Shown here piece by piece: positions 8,747 through 15,810 of a stretch of DNA of 45,816 nucleotides. The notes under the pieces are model-generated. The model was not told the DNA's origin. It saw only the letters and a list, made by a program, of their open reading frames with translations, and did no database searches. The position numbers and the translations under genes are program-made. The number at the start of each line of letters is the position of its first letter. Position 1 is the stretch's first letter. Origin of the DNA: Verrucomicrobiota bacterium (GTDB taxonomy: Bacteria; Verrucomicrobiota; Verrucomicrobiia; Verrucomicrobiales; DEV007); the NCBI GenBank assembly GCA_002862135.1, contig PKCI01000120.1, forward strand, positions 1-45,816, in the 5' to 3' direction.

Positions 8747-9793
8747 ATGACGGCGCAGGTCACAGATTTAAATGTTGCATTCAACGTCCCCCTTCCGGCT
8801 CCGGCGTTGTTGACCCATGAGCAACCCCGGTCCGATGCCCAAGCCTCGACGGTGACGGAGGCCCGGAAAAGGATTGAAGAAATTCTGCAGGGAAATTCAG
8901 ACCGTTTCATGGTCATTGTGGGGCCTTGTTCGATTCACGACCCCAAGCAGGGCATCGAATACGCCGAAAAACTCGCGGTGTTGAGCGAAGAGGTGAAAGA
9001 GCGGATCGAAATTGTGATGCGGGTCTATTTTGAGAAGCCGCGTACTTCGGTTGGCTGGAAAGGGCTCATCATGGATCCGGATCTCGACGGCACGGCCAAT
9101 CTTGCGGAAGGGCTTCGGGTCGCCCGTAAGCTGCTGCGTGATGTGGTCGATAGTGGTTTGCCGACGGCGACTGAGTTTCTTGATCCGATCACGCCGCAAT
9201 ACATTGCCGATTTGATCTGCTGGGCTGCGATAGGTGCTCGCACCGTTGAGTCCCAGACTCATCGCCAGATGGCGTCAGGATTGTCCATGCCCGTTGGATT
9301 TAAGAACACAACCTATGGGGGCATGAGTGCTGTGGTGAACGCCTTAAAGGCAGCGATTGCTCCTCAAACATTCTTTGGGATCAGCCTTGAGGGAGTGGCT
9401 TCTATGGTGAGCACCAAAGGGAATGCCAACTGCCACACTGTGCTGCGTGGAGGAGATGATGGTCCTAACTTCGATGAAGCATCAGTTGAGAAGGCCATCG
9501 CTGGTCTTAAAGCGGGTAGTGTTTCCCCTGCCATTGTCACTGATGCCAGTCACGCGAACTGCTCTAAGGACTACGAGAAAATGCCTGGAGTGTTTGATGA
9601 GATTGTCCGGCAGAGGGCTGCAGGAAATAGATGGGTCGTTGGCGCGATGCTCGAAAGCAATCTGGTAGAAGGAAATCAAAAAATTTTCGATGACCCTTCA
9701 CATATGATCTGGGGACAATCTGTGACCGACCCGTGTATCGGTTGGGAAACGACCGAGCGCATCATCAAGGAAGCGGCGGAGAAGTTGGGTTAG
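8747..9793 (+). CDS. aroF: 3-deoxy-7-phosphoheptulonate synthase, class I
   Basis: A 348-residue DAHP synthase of the AroF/AroG/AroH type that condenses PEP and erythrose 4-phosphate as the first step of the shikimate pathway. Seen: VIVGPCSIHDP with the metal-binding cysteine, RVYFEKPRTSVGWKG, the GARTVESQTHRQMASGL loop, GFKNTTYG, HTVLRGGDDGPN, DASHANCSKDY and GAMLESNLVEGNQ. Length and block order are normal. Which aromatic amino acid inhibits it cannot be read from the sequence, so the symbol is only a family label. The next gene starts 10 bases after the stop, suggesting co-transcription. Confidence 0.95.
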   Translation: MTAQVTDLNVAFNVPLPAPALLTHEQPRSDAQASTVTEARKRIEEILQGNSDRFMVIVGPCSIHDPKQGIEYAEKLAVLSEEVKERIEIVMRVYFEKPRTSVGWKGLIMDPDLDGTANLAEGLRVARKLLRDVVDSGLPTATEFLDPITPQYIADLICWAAIGARTVESQTHRQMASGLSMPVGFKNTTYGGMSAVVNALKAAIAPQTFFGISLEGVASMVSTKGNANCHTVLRGGDDGPNFDEASVEKAIAGLKAGSVSPAIVTDASHANCSKDYEKMPGVFDEIVRQRAAGNRWVVGAMLESNLVEGNQKIFDDPSHMIWGQSVTDPCIGWETTERIIKEAAEKLG

Positions 9794-9803
9794 CAGGGAC
9801 TTT

Positions 9804-10742
9804 ATGCTGACAGCTGATCACAACGAACTGCTCAAGTCAGTTTCGCGTTCGTTTTACCTGAGTATGCGATTTCTTCCCGCAGGTATGCGGGAACCCGTTT
9901 CGCTTGGCTATCTTCTTGCCCGCCTCACTGATACAATTGCTGACGCCAAGGGCATTAACAGTGACCGGCGGCGCGAGCTTCTTGATTCGGTTCGCCTGCT
10001 GATCCAAGGGCAGCTCGATCGCATTGAAGGATTGGAAGATGTCGCCGGCGTCTTGAGCCACGCTGGGGAAGCAGAACTGATCAGGCAAAGCCCGGAATTG
10101 TTTCGATGGTATCAGTCAATTGATTCAGCGAATCAGGATCATCTTAGCGAAGTGATCCTGACGATCATCCACGGGCAGCTTTGGGACGCTAACTACTTTG
10201 ATAGTAATGGTGTGGTGACCTGTGAGTCCGATGAAGAATTGCTTCGCTATACGTATTGGGTTGCGGGAAGTGTCGGAGAATTCTGGACCAAGGTAGGATT
10301 TACGAATCTTGGAGAAAGGTTTGCCTATCGTGAAAATGCTTCGCGAATGCTGATCTGCGGCCGTAAGCTGGGGCAGGCACTGCAGTTGGTCAATATCTTG
10401 CGAGATTTGCATGAAGATCTAGCTGGGGGACGTTGTTATCTTCCGGGTGAGGAACTTAGGCAGGAACGCTGGGTTCCTGCGGAAGAAGTTAAATTCCGGG
10501 AACTGGAACCGGTATTCAACAAATGGGTGGCTATCTGTCAGGAACTTCTTGAAGCGGGTGATGAATACTGCCTCAAGCTCAGAAGCGGTCGAGTTCACCT
10601 TTGCACCCGATTGCCGCAGATTCTGGCCAAGAGAACCCTCGTTGAGCTTCGGGAGGCCGGCCCGGAGCAGGTGATGCAACATCGAATTAAGGTGCCACGG
10701 ACAGCGGTCTGGCAATCGCTGGTCAGGGCGCTTCTCTTTTGA
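9804..10742 (+). CDS. Squalene/phytoene synthase family protein
   Basis: A 312-residue all-alpha isoprenyl synthase of the squalene/phytoene (and HpnC/HpnD) family, which joins two prenyl diphosphates head to head. Both Asp-rich motifs are intact: DTIAD (43-47) and NILRDLHEDLAGGRCYLP, including the two Mg-binding Asp pairs. The N-terminal SRSFYLSMRFLP is also typical. The exact product (squalene, hydroxysqualene, presqualene diphosphate, phytoene) cannot be told; no desaturase, HpnE or squalene cyclase gene is adjacent. It follows the DAHP synthase by 10 bases and its stop codon overlaps the start of a small membrane-peptide frame (TGATG). Confidence 0.85.
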   Translation: MLTADHNELLKSVSRSFYLSMRFLPAGMREPVSLGYLLARLTDTIADAKGINSDRRRELLDSVRLLIQGQLDRIEGLEDVAGVLSHAGEAELIRQSPELFRWYQSIDSANQDHLSEVILTIIHGQLWDANYFDSNGVVTCESDEELLRYTYWVAGSVGEFWTKVGFTNLGERFAYRENASRMLICGRKLGQALQLVNILRDLHEDLAGGRCYLPGEELRQERWVPAEEVKFRELEPVFNKWVAICQELLEAGDEYCLKLRSGRVHLCTRLPQILAKRTLVELREAGPEQVMQHRIKVPRTAVWQSLVRALLF

Positions 10743-10870
10743 TGCGTGATCTCGTGTGGCAGCGGGGGATTCCGGGGCGGATGCCGTTTGCTTGGGTCTG
10801 GGCGATTATAGTGGTCATTGGCTTGGGGCGACCACTAAATCGGGACATCTGCGTGACCCTGTTTGGGTAG
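10742..10870 (+). CDS. Possible 42-residue single-helix membrane peptide
   Basis: An ATG overlaps the stop of the preceding synthase gene as TGATG, the arrangement used for translational coupling. The frame gives 42 residues with a basic N-terminus (MRDLVWQRGIPGR), one hydrophobic helix (MPFAWVWAIIVVIGLG) and a basic/polar tail, and ends with TAG 13 bases before the convergent sulfatase stop. No homology is recognised. The topology is what one expects of a small inner-membrane protein, but a frame this short can occur by chance. Confidence 0.3.
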   Translation: MRDLVWQRGIPGRMPFAWVWAIIVVIGLGRPLNRDICVTLFG

Positions 10871-10883
10871 CTATCCTTGGGGC

Positions 10884-12755
10884 TTACTTCTTGCCTTTGC
10901 TCTTTACGCCACGAGGTTCCTTGAGCCAGTCGTTGTCGAAGTATTGTATGCGGCGCTCGCCTTCGCCTTTGACTCCCTCGAAATCACTCGCTTGGAAAAG
11001 GAAGGCGGTTTCAGTGTGCTCATGGAAGTAGGCCGCAGCATTGAGTGCGATAAGCTGCTCGATGGGGTGGTCTGATGAGTTGACCACATCGATGAGTGTG
11101 GTTCTCGGGTCGACTTTGCCAATTCTGCCTAGAAACTCAGCGGCTCGAACCCGGACCATTGGATCTTCGTCGTTGAGAAGGGGACGGGCAGTATGAGCCA
11201 ATTCGCTCGCTTCTTCTCCAAAATAGGCACAAGCTGTGGCAGCCCAGTAACGCTGATAAGGATCATCTGAGGTCAAAGCAGCGGTCAGGGCAGGGTGAGC
11301 GTCGACGTATGGAACTAACATCAGGTTGGCAGTCTCAATGAGCTCACTGATTTGCTCGCTGTGCTCTTTGCCGTATTTGACGGGATTACTCATGGCAGCG
11401 TCGTAGAGCACATTTTCCGGGTAGATGCTGAGATCAGGCATCGCTTTTAGTCGATCAGTGAGTTGCTCGCGCATAGCGACGAGCCGGGCTTGGTGGGCGG
11501 GGGCGCTCGCCAAGTTTTTGACTTCATGAGGATCAGTAGAGAGATCGAACAGCAACTCTGCTGGCTTGGGTTGAAAGAACTGAATCTGCGCATCGTTGAG
11601 TTTTCCCTGGTTGAAGAGCGCTCGCCACTCACGATAGGCAAGTTGAAGGTAACGATAGTTGTTCTGGAGACCGTCCGGATAATAGGGTTGAAAACTTCGC
11701 ATATACTTCCAGTCCCCGATCCTGAGCGTGCGGACCTGCTCGTATTTTTCATCGAAGCGGTCGGCGTAGCCGAAAACGGTGTCACGCTTGGCAACTTCAG
11801 CCAAAGAAATGCCGTCACCCAGGAAAGGAGTACCGTCCATTCCCCTGGGGACCTCAATGCCAGCGAGATTTAGCACGGTGGGCCCGAAGTCGATGAAACT
11901 CACGAAGCCGCCATTACTCCTGCCAAGATCGGCATCAACGAGGTGCTTGAAGTTTTCCGGGACGCGGACGACGAGAGGAATGTGGAGCCCGGATTCGTAG
12001 GCGTAGCCTTTTCCTCGTGGCATCACACCGCCGTGGTCTCCGAAGTAGAAGATGAAGGTGTCTTCGAGAACCCCGTCCTCTGCCAGTTTTGCGACGGTTG
12101 CCCCGACGATGTCGTCGATCACCTGCATGCGATCAAGGTAGTGTGCCCGAGTGTAGCGAAAGAGGGGAGTGTCAGGGAAGTAGGGTTGAAGCACAACTTC
12201 TTCGGGATCGTGGGAAGTCTTATCGTTCTGATAGGTCTCTTCGCTGAAGTGGAGCCGACCCTCGTGTGACTCCGCATGGCTTTGCATGTGAAAAAAGGGC
12301 TGCTCTGCGTCGGGACGGTTTCGCCAGGTGGCTTTAGAGGATGAAGCATCCCAGGTGCCCTCGCTTTCAACAGCATTGTAGTCTTTCTTGGACCGGTTCG
12401 TGGTGTAGTAACCGATGTCGCGGAGGTAAGCCTGGAACATGCGCACGCCTTCGGGCATTTCCGCCATTTTGGAACGGCGATGAAACTGGGTGCCGATGCG
12501 GGGGCCGTAGCATCCCGTGGCAAGTGTTGTCCGGGCAGTTGAACAGACGGGAGTGTTCGAAAAGGCGCGGGTGAACTTGATTCCGTTCTGAGCGAGGGAG
12601 GCAATGTGTGGAGTTTCAGCTCCGCCTTCGTCGAATAGTTTCAGATAGTGCTTGGAATTGTCCTCGGAGACAATAAAGACAAAGTTGGGCTTTTCCGCCG
12701 CGCCAGCAGGGAGCAGAGTGAAGATCAGGCCCCCAAGAAACAAGCGAAGGATCAT
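10884..12755 (-). CDS. Secreted sulfatase with C-terminal HEAT repeats
   Basis: A 623-residue alkaline-phosphatase-fold sulfatase (family S1 type) with a signal peptide (residues 1-20, cleavage after AGA-A). The metal-binding start is FIVSEDNS (27-34), as in N-sulfoglucosamine-sulfohydrolase-like relatives. The candidate formylglycine site is C71-S-T-A-R75; the canonical form is Cys-x-Pro/Ala-x-Arg, so Thr at the third position is unusual. Conserved FYFGDHGGVMPRGKGYAYESG carries the downstream metal and substrate residues. After the catalytic domain, residues about 470-590 form HEAT-like repeats (DDPYQRYWAATACAYFG; DEDPMVRVRAAEFLGRIG). Probably periplasmic hydrolysis of sulfated polysaccharide or glycan; the substrate is unknown. 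No maturase gene is in the window. It is convergent with the plus-strand operon. Confidence 0.9.
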   Translation of the reverse strand: MILRLFLGGLIFTLLPAGAAEKPNFVFIVSEDNSKHYLKLFDEGGAETPHIASLAQNGIKFTRAFSNTPVCSTARTTLATGCYGPRIGTQFHRRSKMAEMPEGVRMFQAYLRDIGYYTTNRSKKDYNAVESEGTWDASSSKATWRNRPDAEQPFFHMQSHAESHEGRLHFSEETYQNDKTSHDPEEVVLQPYFPDTPLFRYTRAHYLDRMQVIDDIVGATVAKLAEDGVLEDTFIFYFGDHGGVMPRGKGYAYESGLHIPLVVRVPENFKHLVDADLGRSNGGFVSFIDFGPTVLNLAGIEVPRGMDGTPFLGDGISLAEVAKRDTVFGYADRFDEKYEQVRTLRIGDWKYMRSFQPYYPDGLQNNYRYLQLAYREWRALFNQGKLNDAQIQFFQPKPAELLFDLSTDPHEVKNLASAPAHQARLVAMREQLTDRLKAMPDLSIYPENVLYDAAMSNPVKYGKEHSEQISELIETANLMLVPYVDAHPALTAALTSDDPYQRYWAATACAYFGEEASELAHTARPLLNDEDPMVRVRAAEFLGRIGKVDPRTTLIDVVNSSDHPIEQLIALNAAAYFHEHTETAFLFQASDFEGVKGEGERRIQYFDNDWLKEPRGVKSKGKK

Positions 12756-13126
12756 GGCGTAGCATTACCATGATCCGTTCGCTTGGAAAGCGCGTTTTCG
12801 CGCGGGGTTTACCGTTCTTCAACGGTCTGCGTCAGGTTATTCGACATGAAAATGCGCTCCTGCGGAATTCGGGTGGATTTTTGTTTTCGAAAAGCTCAGA
12901 TGCGCTGGCAGCAGGTTGAGGTCTGCATGGTCCATATCGGAGGACTTCTCCGAGGACCCTATCTGGCTAATTTGCGCTCCATCCAGCGATATTATTGCGA
13001 CGAGCGTTTACCTGCCCTTGGGGACCGGCTTTCGGGAGTTTAGGGAATTGGGAAGAACCCCTAAATTTCCGCTTGATCGACTGATTTATCGCGACTACGG
13101 TCCGCCCCCTTCTTTTTCCTACGACC
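12756..13126. other. Divergent intergenic region sulfatase / rpmE
   Basis: 371 bases without a convincing gene; overlapping plus-strand frames at 12783-13043 and 12916-13149 have no family signature and I reject them. It must hold the sulfatase promoter (minus) and the rpmE promoter (plus). Two adjacent hairpins lie near the sulfatase start: GCGCG-TTTT-CGCGC (12790-12803) and ACCGTT-CTTC-AACGGT (12811-12826). A weak rpmE promoter could be TTGATC (13073-13078), 17 bases, TACGGT (13096-13101). A ribosomal-protein leader cannot be confirmed by eye. Confidence 0.4.
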
Positions 13127-13363
13127 ATGAAAGCGGAACTTCATCCTGATTACAACGAAGCGACGATCCAGTGCACCTGCGGCCACGTATTTCAGACGCG
13201 TTCAACGGTGAGCGATCTTCACGTGGGTATCTGCTCGGAATGCCACCCATTCTTCACTGGTGAGCAGCGTTTTGTTGACACCGCTGGTCGGGTGGACAAA
13301 TTCCAGAAGCGCTTCGGCAATGCCGGCGGCCGCCGCAAGAAGCCGAAGCTTTCCGACGTTTAA
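13127..13363 (+). CDS. rpmE: 50S ribosomal protein L31, zinc-binding type
   Basis: 78 residues, normal length for L31 type A, which bridges the two ribosomal subunits. It opens with MKAELHPDY and has the zinc ligands C16-x-C18 and C36-x2-C39 (QCTCGHVF and ICSECHPFFTG), then the conserved QRFVDTAGRVDKFQKRF. All four cysteines are kept, so it is the zinc-containing form, the one usually replaced by a Cys-less paralogue under zinc starvation. No Shine-Dalgarno precedes the ATG. A strong terminator follows, separating it from prfA. Confidence 0.97.
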   Translation: MKAELHPDYNEATIQCTCGHVFQTRSTVSDLHVGICSECHPFFTGEQRFVDTAGRVDKFQKRFGNAGGRRKKPKLSDV

Positions 13364-13396
13364 TCGGAAGTTGGACGGAAACCCGTCACTTTTCGG

Positions 13397-13435
13397 ACGG
13401 TGATGATGCCTGCTGGGGCGTCGTCGCCGTTTTTT
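13397..13435 (+). terminator. Intrinsic terminator of rpmE
   Basis: A 14-pair RNA stem (13397-13410 with 13417-13430) around a 6-base loop, running into TTTTTT (13430-13435). Four of the pairs (at 13401, 13404, 13407 and their partners, plus none lost at the ends) rely on U-G wobble rather than Watson-Crick pairing, so the complementary transcript would have A-C mismatches and fold poorly. This makes it a one-way terminator for rpmE, and it does not work for minus-strand transcripts. Confidence 0.75.
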
Positions 13436-13474
13436 GTTGCCCATTAGCCCGGAAAACCCGAAACGTAACACCCT

Positions 13475-14551
13475 GTGGACTACTCTGCCCTCATTGAGAA
13501 AAAACGCCTTCGAATCCCAGAACTTGAGTCAGTCATGGCTCAGGAGGGATTCTTTGACGACCCGCGCCAAGCCGGCGAGATGACACGGGAATACAACCGG
13601 ACCAAGACTCTGCTCGATGACTGGGAGCTTCTCGGAAAGTCGAAGGAAAACTTGGTTGATAATCGCGAACTAGCCAAGGGAGACGACCCTGAGATGGCCG
13701 AGATGGCGGCTGAGGAAATTCCCGAGCTGGAGAAGCTGATCGAAGATCTCGAGGGGAAGGTGCAATATGCGTTGCTGCCTCACGACCCGACCGAAGATCG
13801 TGATGCCATCGTGGAGATTCGCGCCGGCACTGGTGGAGATGAAGCCTCCCTTTTCGCAGGTGACCTGTATCGCATGTATCAGCGCTACGCGGAAACCCGC
13901 GGCTGGCGGACGGAGTCGGTCGAAGCGAGCCCTTCGGATGTGGGCGGCTTCAAGGAGGTGGTTTTCAAGGTGACAGGGGAAGAAGTCTTTCGCTTCCTCA
14001 AATACGAGAGTGGAGTACATCGTGTCCAGCGCGTTCCAGACACGGAGACTCAGGGGCGTATTCACACCTCCACGGCTACTGTGGCGGTGCTTCCCGAAGC
14101 CGAGGAAGTTGATGTGGAGTTGAGGACGGAAGATCTCCAAATTCAGGCAACCCGTGCCGGTGGACCGGGGGGGCAACACGTCAACACCACTGACTCAGCA
14201 GTTCAGGTGACACACCTGCCGACCGGCATCCAGGTGAAGTGCCAGGACGGGCGAAGCCAGGGAAAGAACAAGGAAAAAGCTCTCCAGATTCTGCGAGCCA
14301 AGTTGCTCGAGGCAAAGATTCGTGAGGAGCACGAAAAATATTCGGCGCACCGAAAGAACCTGATCGGTTCCGGAGGTCGCGAAGAGAAAATCAGAACCTA
14401 CAACTTTCCCCAGAACCGTCTCACCGATCATCGCGTGAACATGACGCTCTACAACCTGGACCAGGTGATTACAGGCGACCTTGAAGAGACGATCGGGACA
14501 CTGCAAGCGTCCGAGATGGCGGATCGCCTGGCCGAACTTGAGGCAGGCTAG
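13475..14551 (+). CDS. prfA: Peptide chain release factor 1
   Basis: A 358-residue class I release factor that reads UAA and UAG. Seen: the GTGGDEASLFAGDLYRMY block, the codon-recognition tripeptide P188-D189-T190 (PxT is the RF1 type; RF2 has SPF; the middle residue is more often Ala or Val), and GGQ at 232-234 in RAGGPGGQHVNTTDSAVQ. The start is GTG at 13475 because no nearer ATG keeps the N-terminal domain. The glutamine methyltransferase gene prmC, often next to prfA, is not here; a thioesterase follows after 112 bases. Confidence 0.96.
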   Translation: MDYSALIEKKRLRIPELESVMAQEGFFDDPRQAGEMTREYNRTKTLLDDWELLGKSKENLVDNRELAKGDDPEMAEMAAEEIPELEKLIEDLEGKVQYALLPHDPTEDRDAIVEIRAGTGGDEASLFAGDLYRMYQRYAETRGWRTESVEASPSDVGGFKEVVFKVTGEEVFRFLKYESGVHRVQRVPDTETQGRIHTSTATVAVLPEAEEVDVELRTEDLQIQATRAGGPGGQHVNTTDSAVQVTHLPTGIQVKCQDGRSQGKNKEKALQILRAKLLEAKIREEHEKYSAHRKNLIGSGGREEKIRTYNFPQNRLTDHRVNMTLYNLDQVITGDLEETIGTLQASEMADRLAELEAG

Positions 14552-14663
14552 CATTTTGCGCTCGATGTCAGCGGTCGGCTATTTGAAGGGAGCCAGTGTG
14601 GTGAGATAATGTTTTTCCTCTCTTAGTCTTTTGCTTTTTCTTGCCTTGGGCCATGTTCCCGGC

Positions 14664-15146
14664 ATGACTCACCGATTTACTTATCGACGCCGCGTGGAGT
14701 TTGCCGACACGGATGTGGCGGGGATCATGCACTTCTCAAATTTCTTTCGGTTCATGGAAGTGGCGGAGCACGCCTTTTACCGCTCGATGGGATTTTCGGT
14801 GCACCCGTTCAAGGATAAGGATGACGGAAGCGATCCGCAGGTAGGTTGGCCCCGGGTTCATGCCTCATCAGATTTTCGGTTACCTCTGCAATTCGAAGAA
14901 GAGGTCGAAATCGAACTGCTGGTCGAGGAAATACGCGACAAGACCGTGAAGTATTACTTTAATTTCTGGAAGAATCCGGATGACGAAGGTGGGCGTAAAA
15001 TAGCTGCAACTGGCCGATTCACCGTGGTTTGCGTACGTTTCGACGCTCAATTGCGCCGCATGAAAGCGGTTGCGATACCCGACGAATGGCGCGAGAAACT
15101 TTGCGAGGCACCCGAGGGAACTATTCCCGGGCAGGTGGAGCGATAG
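14664..15146 (+). CDS. Hotdog-fold acyl-CoA thioesterase (4HBT family)
   Basis: 160 residues when started at ATG 14664; an in-frame TTG at 14631 would add 11 residues that match nothing. The N-terminal block VEFADTDVAGIMHFSNFFRFMEVAEHAFYRSMG is the 4-hydroxybenzoyl-CoA-thioesterase signature, written here in parts: VEFADTDVAGIMHF and then SNFFRFMEVAEHAF. D17 corresponds to the catalytic aspartate of the Pseudomonas enzyme. The true acyl-CoA substrate is unknown; YbgC-like housekeeping thioesterases share the motif. A CoA-ligase-like enzyme is encoded two genes downstream, which may be meaningful. The downstream gene starts 30 bases after the stop. Confidence 0.85.
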   Translation: MTHRFTYRRRVEFADTDVAGIMHFSNFFRFMEVAEHAFYRSMGFSVHPFKDKDDGSDPQVGWPRVHASSDFRLPLQFEEEVEIELLVEEIRDKTVKYYFNFWKNPDDEGGRKIAATGRFTVVCVRFDAQLRRMKAVAIPDEWREKLCEAPEGTIPGQVER

Positions 15147-15176
15147 GGCTCATCTTCCTTCGAAAACTAGATTTAT

Positions 15177-15743
15177 ATGATCATGGGCAGCTACGCTTGG
15201 CTTATTTTTGCTCTGGGAACGGTCGTTACCTGGGGTCTCTACGGTATCTTTCTTCACATGGGCCAGGTCGGCATGAGCGATCCCGCCAATGGTCGCTACA
15301 AGGCTTTTCTTTTTGTGGGGGTAGCCTACTTCCTCACAGCGGTGCTGGCACCGCTCGCCATCCTCGTGATTCGAGGTTCCGATTGGAATTTTCCCGGGAA
15401 AGGTCTCTGGCTCTCACTGATTGCCGGAATTCTCGGTGCGATTGGAGCCTTCTTTGTTCTTCTCTCTCTCGGTGCGCTGTTTGCCCAAGGTAACAAAAGC
15501 GCGCCGGCCATTGTCATGTCAATTATCTTTGCCGGGGCTCCGATTGTGAACGCGATTGTATCGCTGATACTTCACCCGCCGGCGGGCGGTTGGGCTGGAT
15601 TGCGCTGGCAGTTTGTGGTTGGCATTCTGATGGCGGCTCTCGGCGGTTATCTCGTGGTCAAATTCAAGCCCGATCCTGCCCCGGCGGGCCAAGCGAAGAA
15701 AGAGGTCACGACCGGTGCTGAGTCCAGCGAGAAACTGTCCTGA
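15177..15743 (+). CDS. Half-size EamA-type membrane protein
   Basis: 188 residues with about five hydrophobic helices (roughly 5-27, 43-65, 76-102, 106-126, 138-157) and a short charged C-terminus. The pattern GVAYFLTAVLAP, a glycine-rich LIAGILGAIGAFFVLLSLG helix and SAPAIVMSIIFAGAPIVNAIVS resemble one EamA repeat of the drug/metabolite transporter superfamily, whose usual members have two repeats and ten helices. It may work as a dimer. The substrate is unknown. Two in-frame ATGs (15177 and 15183) are possible starts. No partner permease is adjacent. Confidence 0.65.
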   Translation: MIMGSYAWLIFALGTVVTWGLYGIFLHMGQVGMSDPANGRYKAFLFVGVAYFLTAVLAPLAILVIRGSDWNFPGKGLWLSLIAGILGAIGAFFVLLSLGALFAQGNKSAPAIVMSIIFAGAPIVNAIVSLILHPPAGGWAGLRWQFVVGILMAALGGYLVVKFKPDPAPAGQAKKEVTTGAESSEKLS

Positions 15744-15765
15744 TCTGCGTTTAGCTTTCTCGTTC

Positions 15766-15788
15766 TGATCACTTGAAAGCAGTGATCA
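15766..15788. repeat. Perfect 8-bp inverted repeat (operator or terminator)
   Basis: TGATCACT (15766-15773), 7-base spacer, AGTGATCA (15781-15788), followed by TTTTC. It could be a weak terminator for the upstream membrane-protein gene. However the stem has only three G/C positions of eight per arm, and the spacer contains the -35-like box of the next gene, a placement typical of a repressor operator. I cannot decide between the two. Confidence 0.6.
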
Positions 15789-15802
15789 TTTTCTCGTAAC
15801 GT
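15773..15802 (+). promoter_or_regulatory. Candidate promoter of the CoA-ligase-like gene
   Basis: TTGAAA (15773-15778, 5/6), 18-base spacer, TAACGT (15797-15802, 3/6), eight bases before the ATG at 15811. The -35 box sits in the spacer of the inverted repeat. AGGAG directly abuts the ATG, too close to act as a Shine-Dalgarno, so a leaderless start is the simpler reading. Confidence 0.35.
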
Positions 15803-15810
15803 GTCAGGAG

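Noticed and set aside
12783-13149. Overlapping plus-strand frames in the sulfatase-rpmE spacer
   Set aside because: No family resemblance, no start signal, and they run into or over the rpmE start in another frame.
15806-15810. AGGAG as a Shine-Dalgarno for the CoA-ligase-like gene
   Set aside because: It directly abuts the ATG with zero spacing, too close to pair with 16S rRNA.
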